From: an uncultured Bacteroidales bacterium
GTDB taxonomy: Bacteria; Bacteroidota; Bacteroidia; Bacteroidales; Paludibacteraceae
Direction of reading: 5' to 3'
DNA length: 64,000 nucleotides
NCBI GenBank assembly: GCA_937916355.1
Contig: CALFTM010000059.1
Location: 1-64,000 of the forward strand
Shown: piece after piece, positions 28,845 to 37,518 of the stretch
Layout: each line of letters begins with the position of its first letter
Position numbering within the stretch: position 1 is the stretch's first letter
Position numbers and translations under genes: made by a program
The notes under the pieces: generated by a model
Database searches by the model: none
Told to the model about the DNA's origin: nothing
What the model saw: only the letters and a program-made list of their open reading frames with translations

Positions 28845-29240
28845 TTATTTTGAAGTGATTTTTATCTGACAAATCAGGTTTTTGTCATTCTCTTTTTGGG
28901 TGAGTATCATCAAAGTGTACTCGCCTCCGTTCGTGTACAACTTACCCAGCAACACGGCAGATTTCCCTTTTTCACTTTTTGACGTAAGGGAATAGTTGGA
29001 AGGTCTGTTCTTACGAAAAAAATCCTCCAACAAATTTTTTGCCCTGTTTTTATCACAAGAGTTGGAATTGTTTTGAATGGACAACTCCAAACTACTATTC
29101 ATGTAGGAATAGATCTTTGCCACATCTCCTTTCGCAAATGCTTGGGATATATCGTTGGAATTGGCAGATGCCGAAAAAATCGCCCCCAAAAACATGACGA
29201 CAACAAGAAAAATTTTTCTTAGATTTTTTATTTTTACCAT
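28845..29240 (-). CDS. DUF4783 secreted small protein
   Basis: The 131-residue protein has a signal peptide and a DUF4783 domain (SNTF2-like fold expected): DISQAFAKGDVAKIYSYMNSS, a KNLLEDFFRKN block, and YTLMILTQKE strands. The function of the family is unknown. I start at the ATG at 29240; the upstream in-frame codon at 29273 is a TTG and would add charged residues before the signal peptide. It is the first gene of the nadC operon and is divergent from rlmH, an arrangement I recall from other Bacteroidota but cannot check here. Confidence 0.75.
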   Translation of the reverse strand: MVKIKNLRKIFLVVVMFLGAIFSASANSNDISQAFAKGDVAKIYSYMNSSLELSIQNNSNSCDKNRAKNLLEDFFRKNRPSNYSLTSKSEKGKSAVLLGKLYTNGGEYTLMILTQKENDKNLICQIKITSK

Positions 29241-29304
29241 AAACAAGCCTTTTTTTTCTTTGTCTTTTTTCAAATCTAACCTGTCAATCTTTTTTTTCAG
29301 ACTA

Positions 29305-29323
29305 CAAATTTATATTAAATTTG
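29305..29323. promoter_or_regulatory. Two divergent -7 boxes 3 bp apart (DUF4783 operon and rlmH)
   Basis: CAAATTTA at 29305-29312 (TAAATTTG on the minus strand) drives the DUF4783-nadC-nuclease-fabD genes, and TAAATTTG at 29316-29323 drives rlmH. The two polymerase footprints would overlap. Confidence 0.65.
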
Positions 29324-29340
29324 CAAAAAAAACACAAAAA

Positions 29341-29814
29341 ATGAAAGTTACTTTAATTACCGTCGGCAAAACTAATAATTTAAATTTTAAAAACGCAATA
29401 TCAGACTATCAAAAGCGTCTTAAATTTTATATTTCGTTCGAAATTGAGGAGATTCCTGATATAAAAAACACCAAAAACCTCTCTGAAGAGGTTCAAAAGC
29501 AGAAAGAGGGGGAACTGATTCTTAAAAATCTGCAAGAGGGGGACGATGTCATTTTGCTGGACGACAAGGGACAAGAGTTCACATCCATGAAATTTTCCGA
29601 ATACATTGAGAAGAAAAGCGTTTCGGGACTGAAACGACTGGTTTTTGTCGTGGGTGGTCCATACGGTTTTTCGCAAGACGTGTATGCTCGTGCGAACGGG
29701 AAGGTCTCACTGTCGAAAATGACCTTCTCCCATCAGATGGTAAGACTCATTTTTGTGGAACAGCTTTACCGCGCTATGACAATTTTGAGAGGGGAACCTT
29801 ATCACCATGAATAG
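29341..29814 (+). CDS. rlmH: 23S rRNA (pseudouridine1915-N3)-methyltransferase
   Basis: The 157-residue SPOUT methyltransferase modifies pseudouridine 1915 in helix 69 of 23S rRNA. It shows MKVTLITVGK, the FVVGGPYGFS knot segment and the family-specific C-terminus YRAMTILRGEPYHHE. The frame is open upstream to 29155, but the ATG at 29341 gives the exact family start and lies 17 bp after a -7 box. Confidence 0.96.
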   Translation: MKVTLITVGKTNNLNFKNAISDYQKRLKFYISFEIEEIPDIKNTKNLSEEVQKQKEGELILKNLQEGDDVILLDDKGQEFTSMKFSEYIEKKSVSGLKRLVFVVGGPYGFSQDVYARANGKVSLSKMTFSHQMVRLIFVEQLYRAMTILRGEPYHHE

Positions 29815-29856
29815 GACAGAAAGCCTCCGCCCTCATCAAAGCAGACTTTCGAGGAA

Positions 29857-30309
29857 TCAAAACCCTAAGTCGTACTTCTCCTTCAACACCTCCCAATCGT
29901 CCCCTCCGTATGCTGGAAAAGAGATTTTCAACTCGCATTCCGCCCCGTCATGCGCCTTTATCAAAACGTAAGAAAAGGTATCGCTTTTGTTATCATCATA
30001 ATACACAAAGTGTTCTTTCCAATTTTCTTCCGTCAGACAAATCGGCAAACCGTTTTCTTCACCGACAAAATCAGCATCCATACGCAAATCGCCACTCCAA
30101 TCCCGATAGATGCGAAATCTACACCTGTCATCTTTCTGACCGACAAAATCTATCCAATAACCACCATCACAACCTCCAATCCACAATGCTGACGCAGGCA
30201 CTTGCCCGACCCGTTGGGGTTCTTCACACTCCCAATGGACAAAAAAATAGTCCAAACCAACTACAATCAACATCAGCACGAAAACTAATATCAGTACGAA
30301 TCTCTTCAT
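29857..30309 (-). CDS. Hypothetical membrane-anchored or secreted protein
   Basis: This 150-residue protein has one N-terminal hydrophobic segment (about 4-25) and an acidic, Trp- and Gly-rich extracytoplasmic part (GGCDGGYWIDF, YRDWSGDLRMDADF). Two to three cysteines could form disulfides. No family is recognised. It converges with rlmH across a 42-bp gap and has no operon partner. Confidence 0.5.
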   Translation of the reverse strand: MKRFVLILVFVLMLIVVGLDYFFVHWECEEPQRVGQVPASALWIGGCDGGYWIDFVGQKDDRCRFRIYRDWSGDLRMDADFVGEENGLPICLTEENWKEHFVYYDDNKSDTFSYVLIKAHDGAECELKISFPAYGGDDWEVLKEKYDLGF

Positions 30310-30497
30310 TATTCTTCAATTTTTTAGTTCAACTAAAAGCAAAGATACAAAAAACTACAGCAAAAAAAATTATCAATAATCCAGCTCCTCTAAATTAAAA
30401 ATCAATAAAATTTTAATCAAAACAATACAACTATCAATATTTTACCCCCCCCATTGATAAAGTCAGTAAAGAATTTAACCAAATAATAAAAAACATA
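30310..30497. other. AT-rich intergenic stretch
   Basis: I see no gene, strong hairpin or repeat in these 188 bp. It probably includes the promoter of the 29857-30309 gene. Confidence 0.4.
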
Positions 30498-30600
30498 TAT
30501 TTTTGTAATAAAATTACTCCTCGAATAATCTTAAAACGGAGCAGGCTATTCAGGAGAAAAAGATCTAAGCTCCCATAACAAGGCAGTTTCTAAGTTGCCT
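30498..30600 (+). promoter_or_regulatory. Promoter and hairpin leader of the 30615 gene
   Basis: TATTTTTG at 30498-30505 is a good -7 box. The leader ends in a hairpin AGGCA...TGCCT (30581-30600), 14 bp before the ATG. The hairpin lies where it could limit ribosome access. Confidence 0.45.
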
Positions 30601-30614
30601 AAAAATTTTTAAAA

Positions 30615-31184
30615 ATGAAGAAAATATTTTTTTTATTCTTTTCAGTTCTATGCCTGTGCAGTTGCAACTCATTCAACAAAGAAAAGAGCATAGAGATAAC
30701 CCAAAACGTTGCAGAGGGGAATTCCGACGCTTTGCTTAGCGAATTGGACGAATCAGTTTTTCAAGCAATCGGAAAAGACTCTTTAGTAGCATTCTCTTCT
30801 GATCAAACGAATAACTATTCCTATACAGAAATAATGAAAGCAATTGCGTTTAACTTAAGCGAACCCTACTCCGCCTCTTTTTGGATAGCACTAATCCTCG
30901 GACTTGGCGTTGTGGCCTTCAACATTTTTACGATCGTGAAAGTAAAAAAGAGCAACTTAGACCGTAAATGGCTAATGTATCTTTTGATCATACTTCTCAA
31001 TACTCCTTACATATATACATCACCAGAAAAAATTTCAAATGGACTCAGCATCCATATATTGGGATTCGGACTCACCTTCGCGGGACAATACACTTTCGTC
31101 AAAATAGGAATTCCGATAGGTGCTTTCATCGCATGGTACAAGATGAAAAAGCAAAAACAAAAAGAGGTTTTAGAAAATGAATAA
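30615..31184 (+). CDS. Lipoprotein-like protein with C-terminal membrane segments, unknown
   Basis: The 189-residue protein has a lipobox-like start (LCLCSC, Cys17) and a polar region to about residue 80. Three hydrophobic segments follow (about 88-110, 120-137 and 150-172), and it ends in a Lys-rich tail that should lie in the cytoplasm. A lipidated N-terminus combined with inner-membrane helices is unusual. No family is recognised. It stands alone between its promoter and a strong terminator. Confidence 0.55.
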   Translation: MKKIFFLFFSVLCLCSCNSFNKEKSIEITQNVAEGNSDALLSELDESVFQAIGKDSLVAFSSDQTNNYSYTEIMKAIAFNLSEPYSASFWIALILGLGVVAFNIFTIVKVKKSNLDRKWLMYLLIILLNTPYIYTSPEKISNGLSIHILGFGLTFAGQYTFVKIGIPIGAFIAWYKMKKQKQKEVLENE

Positions 31185-31292
31185 TCATTGGGATAAAAAA
31201 CACCCTTTGATTTTGCACTTTTCGCAATTTTATACTTTTTCAAAAACACACTGAATTCACAAAAATCACCTTTACGGTTTTACAAACAAAAG

Positions 31293-31330
31293 AGGCTGCC
31301 CAACTTAAAAAAGTCGGACAGCCTTTTTTT
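31293..31330. terminator. Strong bidirectional terminator
   Basis: AGGCTG ... AACTT pairs with AAGT ... CAGCCT around an A-rich loop, followed by seven T on the plus strand. It sits between the convergent 30615-31184 gene and ddh. Confidence 0.85.
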
Positions 31331-31345
31331 AATCAAAAAGCACCG

Positions 31346-31412
31346 AAAAGTTCGCCACCTCTGATTTATACTTTCTGGATTAGAAATGGTGAATTTATAG
31401 AACACACCTTTA
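31346..31412 (-). repeat. Copy 2 of a ~65-bp stop-abutting repeat
   Basis: Closely similar to 26064-26127. It ends on the stop codon of ddh, a gene unrelated to fabD. See the findings. Confidence 0.6.
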
Positions 31413-32312
31413 GACTAACGCACGAATCAAAGATTCCTTGTCACCAGGCAACAAATCCATCGGAGCGATCTCTGGCATTGCGTAGCAACCCGGACGTTGT
31501 TTTACCGCCGCACGAGCGCAAGAGGTCATGATCTGTGCAGTAAGCGCAGGGTTATTGATTTTCATAGTAAATTCAAATAACTGGTTTTGAGTCTTACCCG
31601 AAACGCCCTTACGTTCGATAAGCACACCATGTCCCATATCTTGTAGCGCATCGACACTCTCTACCGCCATCACATGAGTTTCATCATGGGAAAAATAAGA
31701 GTCGGTCTTGATGGCATTTGCCACATCCTCCAATTTAGCACCCTCTTCCAACTCCACATAAACCATACGACGATGAACACCCGTTCCTGTCGGGATCGTC
31801 ATGGAAAGCGCATTTTTCACTCCCTCTTTTGAACGAGCCACCACAGAGTGCCCCATACTCATACCAGGACCGAAGTTTGTATAGGTGATACCCTTAGGAG
31901 CCATCGCCATGAGCAATGTGCGGATAACAGAATCAGACCCCGGATCCCAACCAGCAGAAATAACTGATGCAACATTATTCTTTTTACACTCTGCATCGAG
32001 CATTTCGTGAAGTTCCCAAAGAGCATCGCCATGAATATCAAAACTATCCACAGTGCAGATTCCCTTTCCAACAATTTCCTTTGCTATTTCAGGAACACTA
32101 CGAGATGGTCCACACAAAATCGCCACATCCACTTTACCCAAATCATCTATATTAGAGACGATCTTCACACCCGTCAATTCAACCGGAACACAACCAGCAG
32201 TAGAACGTCTCACGACACCTGCCAACTCCATATCTTTTGCAGCCTGTACTGCTTCTACAGCAAACTTTCCGATATTTCCGTAGCCTACAACAGCCACTCT
32301 AATTTTATCCAT
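31410..32312 (-). CDS. ddh: meso-Diaminopimelate D-dehydrogenase
   Basis: The 300-residue NADPH-dependent enzyme makes meso-DAP from tetrahydrodipicolinate in one step for lysine and peptidoglycan synthesis. It shows the Rossmann motif VVGYGNIGKFAVEA, the CGPSRSVPEIA block, DSFDIHG, SAGWDPGSDSVIRTL and TNFGPGMSMGHSV, all typical of Ddh. The ATG at 32312 gives the usual MDKIRVAVVGYGN start; the longer frame reads through the gdhA terminator. It follows gdhA, so two NADPH-linked ammonia-using dehydrogenases are neighbours. Confidence 0.95.
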   Translation of the reverse strand: MDKIRVAVVGYGNIGKFAVEAVQAAKDMELAGVVRRSTAGCVPVELTGVKIVSNIDDLGKVDVAILCGPSRSVPEIAKEIVGKGICTVDSFDIHGDALWELHEMLDAECKKNNVASVISAGWDPGSDSVIRTLLMAMAPKGITYTNFGPGMSMGHSVVARSKEGVKNALSMTIPTGTGVHRRMVYVELEEGAKLEDVANAIKTDSYFSHDETHVMAVESVDALQDMGHGVLIERKGVSGKTQNQLFEFTMKINNPALTAQIMTSCARAAVKQRPGCYAMPEIAPMDLLPGDKESLIRALV

Positions 32313-32340
32313 AATTCTTTTAGTTTTAGTTCTTACTAAA

Positions 32341-32372
32341 AAATCCCCGAAGTGATTAACCACGGGGACTTT
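32341..32372 (-). terminator. gdhA terminator
   Basis: On the minus strand GTCCCCG pairs with CGGGGAT, followed by a T-run. It lies about 20 bp after the gdhA stop and upstream of the ddh ATG. Confidence 0.8.
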
Positions 32373-32393
32373 CCATTGTTATGCGGTTAAAAA

Positions 32394-33740
32394 TTAAACC
32401 AAACCTTGAGCCATCATCGCATCAGCGACCTTCACGAAACCTGCGATATTAGCACCGTTCACATAGTTTACAGTACCATCCGCTTCAGTACCATACTTAA
32501 CGCAGTTGTCGTGGATATTCTTCATGATAGACTTCAACTTAGCGTCAACCTCCTCAGAAGTCCAAGAGATACGACCTGAGTTTTGGCACATTTCAAGACC
32601 TGAAGTTGCCACACCACCAGCGTTAGAAGCCTTACCTGGAGCGTAAAGAATCTTAGCAGCGATGAATGCGTTCACAGCACCGATTGTAGAAGGCATGTTA
32701 GCACCCTCAGCTACGCACTTCACTCCATTCGCAAGCAATGCCTTTGCATCCTCCTCATCCAACTCATTTTGAGTCGCGCAAGGCATAGCGACATCAAACT
32801 TAGCCAACTTCCATGGACGAGCGCCCTCGAAGTATTTTGCAGAAGGATATTTCTCAACGTACTCTTTGATACGACCACGCTTAACATTCTTCAACTCGAA
32901 CACGTAAGCCAACTTCTCTGCATCGATACCGTCAGCATCGTAGATCGCACCATTAGAATCAGACAAAGTAACGACCTTAGCACCCAATTGAGTACATTTC
33001 TCAACTGCATATTGAGCTACGTTTCCTGAACCAGAGATAGCAACAGTCTTACCCTTCAAAGAGTCGCCCTTAGTCTCAAGCATATACTGAGCGAAGTAAG
33101 TTGTACCATAACCAGTAGCCTCTGGACGAATCAATGAACCACCGAAAGAAAGTCCCTTACCAGTGAACACACCCGTAAACTCATTCTTCAATCTCTTATA
33201 TTGTCCGAACATGAAACCAACCTCACGAGCACCAGTACCGATATCACCTGCAGGAACGTCTGTGTCAGGACCGATATGACGATACAACTCAGTGATGAAA
33301 CTTTGGCAGAAACGCATGATCTCGTTGTCTGACTTGCCCTTAGGATCGAAGTCAGAACCTCCTTTACCTCCACCCATTGGAAGAGTAGTCAAAGAGTTCT
33401 TCAAAACCTGCTCAAAAGCCAAGAATTTCAATGTGCTCAAGTTTACTGAAGGATGCAAACGGATACCACCTTTGTAAGGACCGATAGCACTGTTCATCTG
33501 CACACGGTATCCACGGTTGATTTGGAATTCACCTTTGTCATCAATCCAAGGAACTCGGAAGATGATAACTCTTTCTGGCTCAGTCATTCTCTCAAGAATC
33601 TTAGCAGCCTTGTACTTAGGATTCTTCTCGATGAATGGCATAAGAGAAGCCACAACTTCCTCTACTGCTTGGTGGAACAATGTCTCTCCTGGGTTCTTAG
33701 CGATCACCCAATCCATGAATTCTTTTACATTTGCATCCAT
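32394..33740 (-). CDS. gdhA: NADP-specific glutamate dehydrogenase
   Basis: The 448-residue hexameric-type enzyme aminates 2-oxoglutarate to glutamate. Motifs seen are GPYKGGIRLHPSVNLS, the catalytic Lys block LPMGGGKGGSDFDPKGKSD, PAGDIGTGAREVGFM, and the NADP-binding ISGSGNVAQYA. Length and start fit bacterial GdhA. A terminator separates it from ddh, so ddh probably depends on read-through or its own promoter. Confidence 0.96.
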   Translation of the reverse strand: MDANVKEFMDWVIAKNPGETLFHQAVEEVVASLMPFIEKNPKYKAAKILERMTEPERVIIFRVPWIDDKGEFQINRGYRVQMNSAIGPYKGGIRLHPSVNLSTLKFLAFEQVLKNSLTTLPMGGGKGGSDFDPKGKSDNEIMRFCQSFITELYRHIGPDTDVPAGDIGTGAREVGFMFGQYKRLKNEFTGVFTGKGLSFGGSLIRPEATGYGTTYFAQYMLETKGDSLKGKTVAISGSGNVAQYAVEKCTQLGAKVVTLSDSNGAIYDADGIDAEKLAYVFELKNVKRGRIKEYVEKYPSAKYFEGARPWKLAKFDVAMPCATQNELDEEDAKALLANGVKCVAEGANMPSTIGAVNAFIAAKILYAPGKASNAGGVATSGLEMCQNSGRISWTSEEVDAKLKSIMKNIHDNCVKYGTEADGTVNYVNGANIAGFVKVADAMMAQGLV

Positions 33741-34044
33741 AAAGATTTAAATTTAAAAGTTAATTATTACGTTTTATTTTTTTTCTTATTTAACACTCGC
33801 CACCACGAAAGCCCCTTGACACTATCATCTACGAAAGCACATCGAGTTAACCTTTCATTTTGACAATGCAAATATACACACAATTTACCATACGAAAAAT
33901 TTTTTTTCGTTTTTTTTAATCAAAAAGTGATTTTTTATCCGATTCACAAAGATTTTTGCTTGTTTTTTTTATTTAAACGTGTCATTTTGTCAAAACCAAA
34001 CCATCAACAGCCTCAATTTGCCCTATCTGAAACCTATTTCTAAC
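33741..34044. promoter_or_regulatory. gdhA upstream region with -7 box
   Basis: The minus strand carries TATATTTG at 33876-33869, about 130 bp before the gdhA ATG. The rest of this AT-rich region shows T- and A-runs but no gene or repeat that I can see. Confidence 0.5.
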
Positions 34045-34090
34045 AAAAAAGCTTCCATTCGACAGTTTTCGTGTCAAAATGAAAGCTTTT
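34045..34090 (-). terminator. Terminator of the heme/flavin lipoprotein cassette
   Basis: AAAAGCTT at the two ends forms an imperfect long stem containing CATT/AATG and GACAC/GTC blocks, followed by T on the minus strand. It ends the four-gene 40912-34108 operon. Confidence 0.75.
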
Positions 34091-34107
34091 CATGCTCTTT
34101 TTGCAAA

Positions 34108-35673
34108 TTATTTTATAATGGAAGCTCCTGTATTTGCATCCACTTCATCGTCTTTTTGTATTTCTCCAATAAATTCCGGTGTGACAGTTTCGTTTTTTTC
34201 AATCATGTCGTAGACTGATTTTTCATCCATTTTTGTATCAACTTTGGAAAATTCCGGATAATTGTAAACCTTCAGCAACATTTTATCAAACTCAGGATCT
34301 TCATGTGGCAATTGGAATGACTTATGTACATTTCCGTCTTCATCAAAATAAGAGAAATAAAGGCGAACATAATTTCCATCTTCCCTACGGGAGCCTACCA
34401 TCAGCCACCTACCGTTAGACGACCATGTAACATACCCTTCCGCTTCCGGGGAATTTAAATGTTCGCAGCGGACTAATTTATTCTCGTTCAAATCATACAA
34501 AACCACGTCGGCATCGATATTTGTATAGTGATACGCTCCATAACGAGAAAGGGTCATCGCAATATATCTTCCGCAAGGAGAAACTCTCGGTTTGGAAACG
34601 CTCATGCCCTCAGGAGCGTACACCTCCTTCGGAGCACCCCATTTTAAGGAGTCTGGCTTCTCCATCCCGTAGAAATCCATACTCATCAATTTGTATTTCA
34701 TACGAGTTCTCAAACTATCATCTCTGACCACCGCCGAGTCGGTCTGGCAAAAATATATTTTAGAACCATCAGAAGACCAAACCGGATATGTGTTGATTTG
34801 ACCCTTTTTTCTCAAAACATACTCAATGCTGTTCTTTTCCACATCATATAAAAGCATATCCGCACGAAAATCAAAGGCTTCGATTTTCTTTCTATCCAAT
34901 GTTGGGAAAGCTTGACGTACTGTATTATTTGAAAAAACGATCAACGGGAGAGTCGGATGCCATCGCTGATAAACAGATCCTGCTTTCATATCCCCAACCT
35001 TTGCGTTCACAACTTTTGTCTGTCCATTATAGGTAACTATCAGACCGCCTCCTTTTGTTCTGTAATAGTATGCTGAATTATTTGGATTAGACGCTTGTGT
35101 GGTATGGCAGTTCATACAATAGACTGACCTTTCTCTATTCGCCTCTCCCCAATACTTTGCATTTCCATTTAATTTTCTAAAACTCAAATCTTCCAAACCG
35201 AACTGAAACAAACCTGAGTTTCCGATATTCTCATACGAAGGTTCAATCAATCGGCATGTAACATAAGGATCGATAGAATCTTTCACCACTGTCATCTTAA
35301 ATGGCTTATATCTCACCCATTCTGTTTTCTTTTGGGCAAACACGGAAAACTCCAACTGTTCATTTTCAGAAATGATTTTCCGCCATCCACTCTCATCAAA
35401 AATGACTTTCCCATCTCCTTCTTCCACCAACAACTCTTTTCCCTCTTGATTTTTCACCACGACACACACTCCTTCATTTTCATTCAAAACCATGAAATTC
35501 ATCGGTGCAATGTTGACGGGAATCACAACATCTTGGTAGTCTGGATATATAGACAATTGCTCTGAAGCCTCCACATAACTCTCTGGAACTCCATGAGAAC
35601 AAGAAGTGAACAGTCCCCAAGGGAGTATCGAGAGCAACAAAAAATTCACAAAAAATTTATTCTTTGATTTCAT
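34108..35673 (-). CDS. TolB-like propeller lipoprotein with CxxCH heme site and C-terminal flavinylation-like motif (copy B)
   Basis: The lipoprotein signal is MKSKNKFFVNFLLL...FTSC. An in-frame ATG at 35700 overlaps the upstream stop and would add nine residues; I prefer 35673 for its normal signal peptide. An N-terminal beta domain is followed by a CMNCH c-type heme motif (about residues 186-190 from this start). A WD40/TolB-like propeller follows (YPVWSSDGSKIYF, PRVSPCGRYIAMT, GYVTWSSNGRWLMVG). The last ten residues hold DANTGAS, matching the D-x-x-[ST]-G-A-[ST] consensus modified by ApbE-type FMN transferases. A redox role in the periplasm or at the surface is inferred. It is paired with a DUF6057 membrane protein and duplicated upstream. 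Confidence 0.7.
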   Translation of the reverse strand: MKSKNKFFVNFLLLSILPWGLFTSCSHGVPESYVEASEQLSIYPDYQDVVIPVNIAPMNFMVLNENEGVCVVVKNQEGKELLVEEGDGKVIFDESGWRKIISENEQLEFSVFAQKKTEWVRYKPFKMTVVKDSIDPYVTCRLIEPSYENIGNSGLFQFGLEDLSFRKLNGNAKYWGEANRERSVYCMNCHTTQASNPNNSAYYYRTKGGGLIVTYNGQTKVVNAKVGDMKAGSVYQRWHPTLPLIVFSNNTVRQAFPTLDRKKIEAFDFRADMLLYDVEKNSIEYVLRKKGQINTYPVWSSDGSKIYFCQTDSAVVRDDSLRTRMKYKLMSMDFYGMEKPDSLKWGAPKEVYAPEGMSVSKPRVSPCGRYIAMTLSRYGAYHYTNIDADVVLYDLNENKLVRCEHLNSPEAEGYVTWSSNGRWLMVGSRREDGNYVRLYFSYFDEDGNVHKSFQLPHEDPEFDKMLLKVYNYPEFSKVDTKMDEKSVYDMIEKNETVTPEFIGEIQKDDEVDANTGASIIK

Positions 35674-35696
35674 ATCAACGGATTTTATATACAACA

Positions 35697-37511
35697 TCAT
35701 TTCAAATCTTTTAGACCAGTTTTAGAACTTTCAAAGAAATAGAAATAGGTGTATGAATTAGGATATTTTTTCTTTAACACTTCTTTTGCCTCATCAACTT
35801 TTTCAGGACCTTTCGACTGTATAATTTTGATGATATTAGAGACCTTGTCGCCTATATGCTGTTTAATTGGGAAATTCTTCACAATATTTTTATTTTGTGT
35901 TAAAATAGCATACAACACCACCGCTTCTTGAAAATAATCTGGCAAGACTTTATATTTGCGAGGGCCCACATAACTCAGCTCTCTCACAAAATTCGGAAGT
36001 TCCTTGACATATAGGTTTGCCAACAATCTTCGCTCTACATTATCCGCAGAAAAACCATCAAATGCAAAATAGGTGTTCACATAAGAGGTATGCACACTAA
36101 TCTCTACATTTTCGGAGACATTATGTTTTTTTATCAGCTCCAAATGTGGGTTTTCTTTCAGCATAAGGTTCTTATCTGCGACATATCGCTCATATTTTTC
36201 TGCGACAGTTTCCAACCCGGCAGATTTTTTCATCAATCTAATATATTTTTTTGCCAATTCATCTTCATCGTTCATCAAGGCAATCAACGCAAACATTTTC
36301 AAACCTCCATTAAACTCCCCAAAAGATGTCCAAATCTCCATGTTCATCTGCAATGCCAAAGAGTTAAACGAACTATAAAAGTACAAAGGAACGGCAAAAA
36401 CGATTTTATCCACACCAATTCCTCCTGAAAATTTATTTAAAGGGAACGGGGCATCAAACAACCTTTTATTCAATTGATTGGTCTGACCTAAAGCAATCAC
36501 ACGGAAAGCGTTTTGGGTATGTGTGATACTTTCAGCATCTTTTATGGTCTCCAAAACCTCCTTCCATTCTGCCTCTTCTGTCAAACGAATCATTTTCGAC
36601 TCACTTCTAAATGTACGAATAGCCGGACTAACAATCGTTCCAACTACCGCAACACAGAAGATAGCCGACAATGCAATTGTAAAGCCTCTCTTCTCTTCCC
36701 ACCCGACACGTTGCAGTATCGCCAATAAGGCAATAGATAAAAGAGCCAATACCGACAAGGCAAATATGGAATGAAAGAATGGAGAGCATAATGGTTCATA
36801 TAGAATCGTCGTGTAATATTCACAGTAAAATTGCTGCTCGACCAATGGAGCAACCAACCACACAAATACAATAACGGGAAGCCAAATTTTCCATCTATCC
36901 TTTTGTTGTAAAACCACAATTATCATTGGCATAAGAGAAAAACAGCCCAAGAAAGGGAACAAGAGCAACGATACCACCATCCCTGCCAACAACAAACCGT
37001 TTGCCTCTCCCATCTTCTTGTAAAAAAGAACAACGGACAAAAGATAAAGCGTCCCTAACAAAGGTGTCCAGATAAGTCCGGGTTCAAACCTCCAATAAAT
37101 GTTATATGAGACCAGAATGAGATACAACAACAAAAGAGTCGAAGGAAGGAACGACATCGCAATCCTTTTTCTGCAATCAAACAAATAGCAGCATAACCAC
37201 TGAACTGCAACTAACAACAAGGAATAAATAGCAGCTCCAAGCCACGGACAATAAAAATAATGGTTCAAATAACGTCCTAAATAATGGATGAGCCCTCCCG
37301 GTTGAAAAATCACACTCTTCGCAAATTCTCCATCATAAAGGAAATAGCTCTCCCAAAAATATCGAATCAGAGCGTCTCCATACATTGCACCCAACAAAAG
37401 GAAGGAGAAGATAAAAAACAATCCTCTCGCCACCCATGGGAACTGGGCATTTTCAAACAATCGCTGAACAAATGAAGGCTTTAAGACCTTCTCTTTACTT
37501 TTATTTTTCAT
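35697..37511 (-). CDS. DUF6057 multi-pass membrane protein (copy B)
   Basis: The 604-residue protein has about eight to nine hydrophobic segments in the first 300 residues (from FPWVARGLFFIFSFLLLG onward). A long soluble C-terminal half follows that looks helical and TPR-like (EVLETIKDAESITHTQNAFRVIAL, MKKSAGLETVAEKYERYV). It matches what I recall as DUF6057, a Bacteroidota family of unknown function. Its stop overlaps the upstream ATG candidate of the paired lipoprotein, which implies coupling. It is homologous over its whole length to 39074-40912. Confidence 0.65.
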   Translation of the reverse strand: MKNKSKEKVLKPSFVQRLFENAQFPWVARGLFFIFSFLLLGAMYGDALIRYFWESYFLYDGEFAKSVIFQPGGLIHYLGRYLNHYFYCPWLGAAIYSLLLVAVQWLCCYLFDCRKRIAMSFLPSTLLLLYLILVSYNIYWRFEPGLIWTPLLGTLYLLSVVLFYKKMGEANGLLLAGMVVSLLLFPFLGCFSLMPMIIVVLQQKDRWKIWLPVIVFVWLVAPLVEQQFYCEYYTTILYEPLCSPFFHSIFALSVLALLSIALLAILQRVGWEEKRGFTIALSAIFCVAVVGTIVSPAIRTFRSESKMIRLTEEAEWKEVLETIKDAESITHTQNAFRVIALGQTNQLNKRLFDAPFPLNKFSGGIGVDKIVFAVPLYFYSSFNSLALQMNMEIWTSFGEFNGGLKMFALIALMNDEDELAKKYIRLMKKSAGLETVAEKYERYVADKNLMLKENPHLELIKKHNVSENVEISVHTSYVNTYFAFDGFSADNVERRLLANLYVKELPNFVRELSYVGPRKYKVLPDYFQEAVVLYAILTQNKNIVKNFPIKQHIGDKVSNIIKIIQSKGPEKVDEAKEVLKKKYPNSYTYFYFFESSKTGLKDLK

Positions 37512-37518
37512 TACTTAA

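Noticed and set aside
31185..31292. Small gene between 31184 and the terminator
   Set aside because: A minus-strand frame there overlaps the end of the plus-strand gene antisense and crosses no promoter; no support.
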